Below are positions 47,501-59,500 of a stretch of DNA of 64,000 nt, piece by piece. Made by a program: the position numbers and the translations under genes. The stretch's first letter is position 1. Each line of letters begins with the position of its first letter. Origin of the DNA: Anisus vortex (taxonomy: Eukaryota > Mollusca > Gastropoda > Planorbidae); contig OX421497.1 of NCBI GenBank assembly GCA_949126835.1, positions 17,555,823 to 17,619,822 of the forward strand. The letters run 5' to 3'. The notes below the pieces were generated by a model, which worked only from the letters and a program-made list of their open reading frames with translations, searched no databases and was not told the origin of the DNA.

Positions 47501-50500
47501 CTTTGAATTATAGTTAACCCCAGTTATGTGGGTCTCTCAGTGCCGATGGTACTTTACATTAGATGGGATAGAGTAAAGAAGGTTTGGCAAAGTGTCAGCC
47601 ATGCAATCCCCTTGTATTCTAGCCCTGCTGTATTCCCTTGTATTCCAGACCTACTGTATTCCCTTGTATTCTAGCCCTGCTGTATCCCCTTGTATTCCAG
47701 CCTTGCTGTATCCCCTTGTATTCCAGCCCTGCTCTATTCCCTTGTATTCCAGCCCTGCCGTATTCCCTTGTATTCCAGCCCTTCTGTATCCCCTTGTATT
47801 CCAGCCTTACTGTATTCCCTTGTATTCCAGCCCTACTGTATTCCCTTGTAATCCAGACCTACTGTATTCCCTTGTATTCCAGACCTACTGTATTCCCTTG
47901 TATTCCAGACCTACTGTATTCCCTTGTATTCCAGACCTACTGTATTCCCTTGTATTCCAGACCTACTGTATTCCCTTGTATTCCAGCCTTACTGTATTCC
48001 CTTGTATTCCAGACCTACTGTATTCCCTTGTATTCCAGCCCTACTGTATTCCCTTGTATTCCAGCCCTACTGTATTCCCTTGAATTCCAGACCTACTGTA
48101 TTCCCTTGTATTCCAGCCCTACTGTATTCCCTTGTATGCTGTAGCCATGGAGATTGGTGAATATTGCTTGAATAACCAACAAGGTCTATATGGGATTTTT
48201 ATACTTTAAGTTTAAAACAAAGGCAAACAATTAGAAAAATGCTCAACATTTCTTGCTTCTTCACAAGATAAGATATTTTGTGTATGATGCAGCACTGTTT
48301 GAATTCAAATAAAGGTATGTCTAACTGCAATTACCATCAATTCAGTGTGTCCTAAACTCCTGGCTCTCAGGTCCTTGTTTTCTTGCTCTAAATGTTTCAA
48401 TGTGTTCTCAGTTCGGACTAAGTTAGCTGTAGTAGACTCAGTCACTTCTTGTAAGTCTTTCATGTGTGCTTCCAAGTCAGCTACAAGATATAAGGAAATT
48501 GAAAACTAGATTTACTAAATGTAAAACAGATTGTTACTGTCCAAAGAATTTTGAACTATTTTACAGCACAATGGGTTGAAACTATATACATTTCTGTCTA
48601 ATCATGTAGGCTTGCAATAATTTTCACTGCCTATAATGGCATCACAACATTAGGTAAAATGAAGACTGGCACTGGCTTATTTTTGTGAGCTATTTTATAT
48701 CAGATACTTTGTTCTTTTATTTATTGTTTTATTGTTAGTTATTTTAGTATTTTATTTATAATAATAATCTCTAAGCGGTGTGTCTCAAGGTATGACGTGT
48801 TGCGAGTTAAGTAAGTAACTACACAGTCTGGTTGTTGTGTCTGGAAGGATGAATGGCGGATTTGTGCTCCCATATAAATTGTAAAGATATTGCTTCTTTG
48901 TTGTTCGGAATTAAAACAGTATTTGTTCAAGTTAAAGAAATGTGTCTGTTTCATTGAATTAATCAGACTCCAACACTTATCCACTTCTGTACCCATTGGC
49001 CTCATCACTGAAGCCTGAAGTGTAGTGCATGTACTGCAGAGACTGTGTATGCGTGAAGTGTAGTGTATGTACTGCAGAGACTGTGTATGCCTGAAATGTA
49101 GTGCATGTACTGCAAAGACTGTGTATGTGCCTGAAGTGTAGTGCATGTACTGCAGAGACATCTAGGTGTGCCCCCCCCCCCCCCCCACTTGATCCACCCT
49201 TTAGCATTGTAGCATTGTTATGCCCTAGACGTAAAATTCGTAAGGCTTGTGCTGTATTTTTTAATACAACTATAGATCGGTTCATTTATCCAAAAGCTAA
49301 ATATATATCACTTTAAGAGTAAATGAAATTCTGCTAAACTATTATTTATAGGGCTAACAGGTTATAAATATGCACAGATATAAATCATTCACTTTTTTTT
49401 AAAATATTTATTTTAACAAATTTTTTTTTTTTTTTAAGTTTACATGTTAATCTACCGTATATACTCGCGTATAAGTCGCACCGGTGTATAAGTCGCACCC
49501 CTAGTTTAAGATTTTTTTCCTCATACGGTGTCATTGACCCGCGCATAAGTCGCACCCCGACTTCCCGGGTTACACTGCCTTTTAATATCTCAAAAATGCA
49601 TACCTTTTAAACATAAAAGTTACTAAATATTCACCCTAATTTGAAAACTTTCCTTAAAAAATTGTTTTAATCGTGCATAAGGCAAACATAATCAAATAAA
49701 GGCATATCCTAATAATTATACATAACTCCAATCAACTATAGGGGTTATGTAGGAAACTTTATGACAGAGTAGTGATGTTTTTCGAACTTTTCAAAAACAG
49801 TGTCGGGTGTATAAGTTGCACCCATACTTTTTGTCCAAATTTTCTGTAAAAAAATTGCGACTTATACGCGAGTATATACGGTATATTAAAATCATTTTAC
49901 ATAAATCTCAAACCAAACTTTTTTATTATCTGCAAAGTATATGATACAGCAGAGTATATGATATAAAGGTATTCTAAAAAAATGTAGAGAAAAAAAATAT
50001 CAATGTCTTCATAATTTTCGCATAATATGTTTTTAAATAAATAATGAGTAAATAAAAAATATAAATAATTAAATAATAATAAATACTGAAATATTAGGCA
50101 AGCATGATCTTTATGAAGCAATACTGAGTCAATACTGAGTCAATACTGACCTATCTTTCTCTGCAGCACAATGGGACTGTTGGGACTGTAGTCAGTGATA
50201 CCTGAGCTGACAGAGTTCCGCCCACTGCCAGGAGTCTGGCCTCTGCTCAAGCGTTCTATCTGTTCTCTGAGAAGAACCACCTCACTGGCTAAAATTTCTT
50301 TTTCTCGTTGAAGCTGTTTATACTAAAAGTAACAATGGAAGAAAATGATGTGCGCGGTATAGTTTGAAAGAAAACATGTGATAACATAACTTTAGACTTC
50401 ATAAAAAGGAATTTTTACAACTGTAATAAGAACAGAAAACTAGAAGTTTTTATATTGTACAAAATATGCTGAAAAAAGCCAGAACTTCTGTAATCAAGTC

Positions 50501-53500
50501 AAATTTCCATTTGTTTTGGATCAATAAAGCAATCTTGTCTTATAATTCTACCTAACATTATTTGGAAATATACTTTAAAAAAGTGGCAATGGGAATGCAT
50601 AGGTTGCCTGAACAAATCAGGAAAACCTGAGTGGCATTTGGGCACACACTGGGTTGCCTGAAAATACCAAGTAAACCAATAGTTTAACATCATTTAAATC
50701 AATAATCAAAATGCAAAAGTAGACTCAAGCAGAGGATAAACAAAGGACACAATAATCTATTTTACATAAGAAGTGTCTGTAACATGTAAGATGAGATAAA
50801 CCAACTATTTTACCTCATTGAAAACCTAGTTAAAATGCAAGACTAGACTCAAATCATGGATAAGCATAAGTCATAATAATCTTCTGCTTAAGCTAAGAAA
50901 ATATAGCTTGAACATCAAAAGCAAGACAAATATTTATAAAATTACAAAGACACAAACCTCTTAAGACAAATATTTATAAAATTACAAAGACACAAACCTC
51001 TAAAGACAGATATTTATAAAATTACAAAGACACAAACCTCTAAAGACAAATATTTATAAAATTACAAAGACACAAACCTCTAAAGACAAATATTTATAAA
51101 ATTACAGACACAAACCTCTAAAGACAAATATTTATAAAATTACAAAGACACAAACCTCTAAAGACAAATATTTATAAAATTACAAAGACACAAACCTCTA
51201 AAGACAAATATTTATAAAATTACAAAGACACAAACCTCTAAAGAGTCTTGAACTACTAGAGAAGATGAATGTCGATGGCTCTTGTGTTCAAGATCTTCTC
51301 TAAGTGATCGATTAATGTCTTTCAAATCAGTAACCTGTGCTATGAGTGAATGTACTTCTGCCTCACGATTGGTCAAAAGTTTACGCAGGTTGCTAACTGA
51401 AGCTTCAAGATCTTGAATTTTTGCAACACCGATCTACAAATGAGTAGAAATTAATTATCTTTAATACACAGATGAGTACACATTAATTATCTTCAATAAT
51501 CAAATGAGTAGAAATGAATTAACTTTGATAAACAAACTAGTACAATTACTTAAATTACTTATCTTCAGTTAGTAGCTATATTATGTCCTGATTCTCTTTA
51601 AAATGATGTTCTTAATCTATGATTCTAGCATTTATTTTATGTCAGGCCTTTTTTTTTATGGTAAATTTTCAAAATTTAAACAGCCCAAACTTAATGGTTT
51701 TGTTTTTTTATTTTTGTGGACTTTTTAGTGGGAAAATCATTAATCTAATGTTTTGTATAGATTGGTCACAAATGCAGATTTTAAATGATTTTATAAAATA
51801 CCTTTTATGTTGTATAAAATAACTAAATCATATCTAAAAAAAAAAGAATTCTCGAGCATAGAATAATTATAGAATGCCTCTTAAATGTTTTTTTAATTTA
51901 TAAAATAGTAGAGTATGAAAGTAAAAAATTCATTTTTTTTAATGTGACTGAAGTGTAAAAAAAATTGTAGGGTAATTAATTCAGTGGAGTTATAAGAAGG
52001 TAAGTGAACATTGAATTCAATATTTAAACATTTACCTCTCGCTGTCCAAAATCTGAGGCAACTGGGGTGGCACTACGACTACTTCCTCTTGATGCTAAGC
52101 TTGACTGGCTGCTGGCTCTTCCCAAAACATCCTCCATTCTTTCTGTGACTAGACCATTCCTGAATGTACTGAGATCTGCTGGTGGCACACGAATTTTATT
52201 TTCAGGTGTGACACTTCTTCCTTCCAATTTCACCTGAGAACATTGACAAATAAAAAGTACATAAAGAAGGCCTATAGTCACCATATGTATTCTGACAGAA
52301 TGATACTTGAAGTCACTTTAGCCGATTTAAGATAAAAAAACATTAGTTTTTGAAGTGAGGGTCAATCTGGGATAAACTTTTTTTTTAAAGTTACATTTCT
52401 GAATCATAATTACTGTCCTTTTTTCTGCTTGATAATATCAACAAAAATAATTACAGTGAGTTTGTTTATATAGATTATGTATATATTGTTACGAAGCAGA
52501 GTTTCTTAATAATAACATTATTAATAAATGTCTATTGTTAATTAAAAGCGAACCGCAAATGCACTGATGGAAGAAGTAATGTTATTAATTGTCTACCGGA
52601 GAGGCGTTCTCTTCGAACATTCTAGAAGCTTAATATCGTTTTGAAAACTTCCGTTTCAGTAGTCTTTAATTGGTAATATTAAGTTTTTCCCTCTTAAATT
52701 TCAATTGCGTCACTTTCAATCGATGTATCCAAAATGATTTCGATTGTGCCAATCTATTTAATACTTAACCAATATAAAAGAAATGCCCTCAATTTTTCTT
52801 CGCCCTCCTACTTTAGTCCAGCATAGGGAAAGCATGTTCAATTATTACTCTAGGATTCGCTTGGAATATTATGTTGTTTGTTCCTTATTTGGACTTTTAT
52901 TGTGTAATTTCATCTAATGTAATACCTGAATATTATTTCTACAATTACTATTTTAACACACATCTATTGTGTAGGGCTTACACGCTCGTATCATTTTTAC
53001 TACTTGGATTATCCTTATTTCAACTTTGTGAATAACTATTGTATCCAGAATTCCTTGTTGTAAGGTAATTAAAATTCAAGTAATAATTTTCTACAGTGGC
53101 TTTATTTAATTATTAAAGTTATCTGTTCTGATGTAACAGATGGGGTTTTTACAGATGGTCTAACACCTAGTTATTCTACAGTCCTAATCAGTGCTCTTTT
53201 TGTAAAAAAATAGGTGCCGGTATTCAGTGATGGATGGCCTAACTTTTAAAGCAGTTTCCCATTTTATATTTTAATTCTTATTGCGAGCAATTTTAAAATA
53301 ATTCAATTTTAAAAAATTAATAATATAATAAATTAATAATAAACGATAAAATACAAGAAAAGTAATAATTTTTTCCCTACATTGAAAAAGGTGCCAGTAC
53401 GCACTGGTCCTAATGAAACACAGATACGATTGAACTTAAATTAAGAGCCAATATAATAACTTATTCACTAAAGGAATACCGGTAAAACACTCCATGTTAC

Positions 53501-56500
53501 AGATGCTCGACTCACCCAGGGAAGATGAATCAGGACCACCCTTAAACACATCAAATTAAACATTGAACTAATATATTATAAATATATTACTGCTGTGCTG
53601 ATCGAATTGAACTGTTTATAATTTCGAATGCCGGCATAATTCAGTTGTATTTGTCAAAAGGGGGGCTCATACTTGCCAAATACATAATTCAACTACTTAT
53701 GACAGCACTAACATATGTCATCTATTTCTTTAATAATACATAATTAAAGAACTGGCTTGTCTATCTAAATATATTGAATTTACATACTAGAGGCTTGACC
53801 AGAACAATAATATTTACATAATATCAGCATGTACGACAGTGCTAGATGACCACTGGTATATCGTCGAGGCAACACTGAATAACTGATTACTAAATATCAC
53901 TAGTTATCACATCAGGGATCAGTGGTTTTGTTACAATATATAAACGTGACCCGTTCCCACTAAAGGTGACATAAGTGTTTTTTTCCACATTTTGAGTTAT
54001 ATATATTGTTTGAAAAGGCATTGAATAAGATTTATTTTAATTCCAGATTATTTTTTATACGTCAATATTTCATTTTTCTATGACACTTACTATCACTTAG
54101 AACTAGTCAGACAAAAAACTAGAGTATTGAGAAAGGCGTTTTAAAGTTTATGTATTTGAAAATGTTTAAACTCCATAGCAACCAGAGTCGTAATATCTAT
54201 ATTTACATAACAATGAAATGTGCATTCAATTATCTTTTTAGTGGTATATACGATATTATGTTATAATAAAACTGAAAAAAAAATATATAAAAATTCACAT
54301 CTCGCAAAAAATTTTGCAGTGAAGCTATGCGTCTCTCCATTTTGTGAAATGTTCATAATCTCAAAAACGAAAAGGCTAATCGTTTACTCCTTGTATTACA
54401 ATAGCCAATCAGCGAATTTGTATTGGAAAAATATGGTATCGTAACCAATGATCAATTGATAAATGAATTTTCATTGGATAGAAAGAAAGGAATTGTTTAT
54501 CCCAAACTTCAGGCTTAAATATTTTCTGATTGATTTCATTGAATTATTGATGGAAAATGGAGAGGAAGAAAGATTGAGTTGATGTTTATCTCTTACCAAA
54601 TGTTGTGGTTGATAGTTTGGTAGACTTGATGCTCTGTCTGATCCTCTAGAGATCTGTGTATCTTTATTGAACTCACCAGAGATAGGAGAGTTACCCACAG
54701 CTGAATACTTGTCTCTAGTACTATATACAATGGCAATAATAGCAATGATATATAGGTGACTGTTACAAAATATAACATGCAATAATATCATTCATGAAAG
54801 TAAAATTTACGTAACATGTAAGAAAAAGGAGCCTAAAAACAATTTAATTTATTAACACATCTTTTAAATTGAAAGCAGGGGACAAGTTAATGAGATCATG
54901 CAACCACAGAAATACTCCGAAATGTTTAATTTGAACATCTTGTAAAGGAATTTATCTAAAGCAGCTTCTAATTCTGCATTAAGGTACAGTAAGTAATTGG
55001 TCACCCATAGAAAACATTTCTAGCTTAGATTTTCAAAATCAATCAAACTTCTTTAAATATTAAATAAAAAAAATAGTCATTTTAAAAAGTCATGTAAGTA
55101 ATTTTCATGTAAAACCCAGGTTTTGATGAGACTTCTACACTTAAACATGTCTTATTCAGTCACCTATTGACTATGTACTGGGCAAGCTCCTGTTCACTAC
55201 CAATGCTCACAACACTTGTAGTTCTGCTCGTTGCACGACTGTTGACACTACTTGGTGGCCTGCCAGAGATTTGTGATGCACTCCGTTCAGGAGAACTAAA
55301 TAAAGAAACACCAATAATGTTGGTATTAAAAAATTACTTCATTGCAATTGAGTTTTTTTTATTCCTGACTGAGTTTATGAACTCATTTCTTATTTCATAC
55401 CTAATGTCTGGATGTAGTTAATTTTATTTTACCTGTTCTTTTAATGTATTAATATTTTATTAATATTTCTGTATGCTCAGTTTGTATTTTAAAACAAATG
55501 CATAATGATTAATTACAACATGTCTTACATTTTGAGTGAATCTGCTTGTGTATCTGCCTGGGGTGTTGAGCGACCAGAAGAGCCTTTAGAAAATTGCAGT
55601 TGATTGGTAGAGATTTCTCTATAAGACAACTGAGTCTGCGATGAGGAAAGTCTCTGGTCTGATGTAGGTGCTGTTTTTGTAAATTCCAAGCTGGAAAGTT
55701 CTGCTCGACTGTCGGGTCGCAAAGCAACAGATGAAGGTCTGTTGGAGCTACCAAGTGACAATGCGCTAGAAAAACAAAAGAGATTTATTTAGATCACAAA
55801 GTTAAATGTTATGATCAAGTAAAATTCATTTTTTTCTAGCATAATCATTACAAAAATTTTCCTAGTTCAATTTAAATAGAAAATGTTGAAACACCTTCCC
55901 TGGTGATCTTAGGTTTGAAACCAGACTAGAAAAGATTTTAATGTACGGGTCTGGAAGGTGTCACTGATTCTTTTACCTGACATTGTGGGGAAAGTAAATG
56001 AATTTGGGTATTGTGCTGACCACAGAATCTCTTTGTATGTCAAGGTGACTGAGACTGCTTTACATTTTATTCACTAGTCACTAACCATATGTTTACTTAC
56101 TACTTGCATAAACACATCATAATTATTTGACAAACAAATAAGTGCGAATGAAAATAAATAACTGTTCAAAATTAATTTTAACTTGCAATTCAATAAGAAT
56201 ACAAAAATGAAAATAAAATTTTCAGAGTAAAAAATGATTTGTACATTTTATTAAAATATATAATTATAATATTAAAATCACAATATGAAATTGGAAAATT
56301 AAAAAGGTCAGTGTTTTAACTACAAGTAGTATTTCCAAGCTAATAAACAAATCACACAATTAAAGGTACAATCAGGTCATTGGTTACTCTATAATTATAT
56401 CCTGAACTAAATCTTACTCATTATGAAGAACCTGGTTACTAGATTCTGGCAGTGTGCTGTAAGCTGCTATTGATCCAGATGAAGACCTTGACCCACTAAA

Positions 56501-59500
56501 GCTATTGGCTCTTTTCAAAGTTGGCATTTCCCCATCTCTTGACAGCGGCATAGATGGTGGTCGGCTCAATATATCTTCAACTAGGTCCAGTTTCCTAGTT
56601 TCTGATAAATGTGTTTTCTCAAGAGAATCTCTTTTGTACTGTTTTGAAATATCACTGTATCTCTCTGTACTATTACTTTCATTGTTTGTCCTTGTTGAAG
56701 AAAACTCATAAAAATGTCCAGAATCAACATCACCAATAGGCGAATCTCTTTTCATTGAAGTTAAAAAAGGTTGACTAACTGGCAGTGACCCAATCTCATT
56801 AATGTCACCATTCATTTTATTTATGCTAGGAAACTGCTGTCTAGTAAGATCGTCATAGTTCAAGTTTGATTCTTGATTTGAGCGCACAGTTTTAGAATCT
56901 CCTGGTGTCAATTTAATATCCCCAGCAATATTAGCTTCACTGGATATATCTGAAACAGATAGGCCTATATTTTAATCAAATATAATTAGCAATAATTAGA
57001 CATTTAATTTAATATATTTAATATTGAATAGTAACAATATAATAATAAAATTGAAGTTCATGAATATAAGCCGCACTAAAAATCTGTTGGGTAAATCTGT
57101 ATAATTTCTTGATCCATATGTTTATGTTTCACAGTTGATATTTGTAAATTTTTTTTTTGTCGTATGGAAGATCAAATATCAGCTATATTATATATAAATA
57201 GTATTATAGTCATTTTAAAGCCTGAAAGTCAATGAAAGCTAATGATTATAATATGCTAAAAGTCAGCTGACTTTCTTTTTTTTTTATATTATATTATAAG
57301 AATTCAAAAATCAGGAAATTCTGTATATTCTGAATCTTGCAGATGCTACAAAATAACTAACCTTAGACTAAACATCAGCTAAATAGCATATATATAAACA
57401 CACAATATTGATCAAATTGATACTTTTTTGACAAATAAAATGTCAAAATATCAGTAATTTGTGTTGTGTTTTGTTATTTTTTTTTTATAAAAAAATTTAT
57501 GATTTTGCACTAGCAAGTCAGGCTTAGACATAAAACAATACAATAATGGCTATGTTGGACTTCACATGGTCACAAAAAGAAATGTTTAGGGAATGCTGGT
57601 CTGTGGCATATTTATATAAAATGTCTGAAATAACAGTGATGTTGCTTAGGCCTAGTGTAGCCTACATTATTGTCATTTCAGTTGATTGGAATAGGGGTCT
57701 ATCCAAACCTAGGATAAAAACTAAAAATAAATATGGTTTTAAAAAGTGTGGCTTATAGGCTACTTGAGATTTTAAGGTAGGCTATGTCACACTATGTGCC
57801 TACTGAAGGCTACTGTGTAGAAAGTTAGCCTATACTATAGACTATATAAAATACATTTTTTCTACTATGATGTTTTCAACTATTCACTATTCAGAGACTA
57901 TAAGGTTGAGAAGTTTAGGCTATACGGCTATAGGGAGGTATATAATTATATATAGGTAGGCTACTTGACAATTTTCATTCTATCAATGAATCAAATATTA
58001 TCATTTATTATTAGGCTATGCCAAATTATGTAGTTATTCTTTATATAAGTAGGGCCTACACAGTAGGCCTATATTATACAAATTTGAAATTATACTATAT
58101 AATCTATATTACTATATTTATATTATACTAGACTGTAACTAGACTAGTATATATCATAATATATTATATGTGAAATATAATATAGGCCTAAGTTTATTCA
58201 TTTTGGCCAATGCTTATATACTTATATATTATATTATATTTATACAACATATTATTATTTATTATGTTGTATAAATATATAGATCTATATAAGCATTGGC
58301 CAAAATGAATAAACTTAGGCCTATATCCTATATCTTAAACAGTTATACCAAAGTGTAGCCGCCGTAATATACTAAGCTATACTATACTATATATATAAAT
58401 ACTATATAGTTAAAGTTCATAAGTTAAAGTATTACATAGTCATAGTAGTCATAAACACGATATATTAATATTATCGATAAGTTTTAGTGGTATGTTGTTA
58501 GGGTAACTCTTTTGTGTCGAATGTGTAATTTTATCACTTAGTGATAGCGTTCTTGATCACCTCGGTAACTTGGAATTACCGAATAGGAATTTTTCTCATT
58601 TAAGAATCGATTAATTTTTACAATCATTTTTTTTTTTGGGGGGGGGGGGGATATATTATGTCTCATTTGTGTTCTTACATCGTTCTTGAAGACTTGGTGA
58701 ACTTTAACATAAAAATATTGAAGAGTTACTTTTGCCTACTCACCTACTCTAGGCTACTCGTAACCTAGCTAGGGCTAGGCCTAGGCCTAGGTTATTTAAC
58801 GGCATTTAAAAGAACAAAAATAGGCCTATTGAAAAATGTTATGTTAAATTAAAGTAATTTAAGTAATTTTAGATAATCACATTAATAGATCTATAGCCTA
58901 ATGACGCTATAATGAAAAAAAAAAGGTTTACAAATGCATCAAGTCGTCAACTCGGAATTTTCCCACGGCTGAAAAGTTTATATTTGAATCATATATAGAT
59001 CAGTGCCACTGCTTAGGCTATAATAAGATAAGATAAGATAAGATTGCTTTATTGATCCAAATGAATGGAAAATTGACTTGATTACATAAATTCCGTCTTT
59101 CAGCATACCTAAAACAATATTAAAGAACCATTTGTAGGCCTACTCAAACACAATCGACATTCACGCACACTATCATACCATTTATCATACAAGAAAAAAG
59201 TAGGCCTATTATTTAGGAGTCAGCTATTGAGCCATCGTATATCCTGGCTGAAAGATGATTCTTTTGAAAGAGTCCTTATGCAAAAATATTCGTAGGCTAC
59301 GCTAATATATTGAAATAAAATTATTTTTAAATTTGTCATTTCTTTAATTGAAAAAATTCCTGTAAATACAATTTTATAATGTTAACAAATCTTCAGAAAA
59401 AAAATTCAAGTTTGCTAATGACGTAGGCACATTTGCAGAAACTGGAAGTTTATTTTGTATATATTAGGCTACTCGTATAATTGCCGAGTTACCGAGGGGT

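Noticed and set aside
47592..48160. Plus-strand frames of 163 and 168 codons
   Set aside because: Products of the 26-bp array, antisense to the CAP-Gly gene and inside its intron.
52487..53138. Firm call of an LTR
   Set aside because: TG...CA ends are present but no target duplication was found, so it is listed only as a low-confidence candidate.
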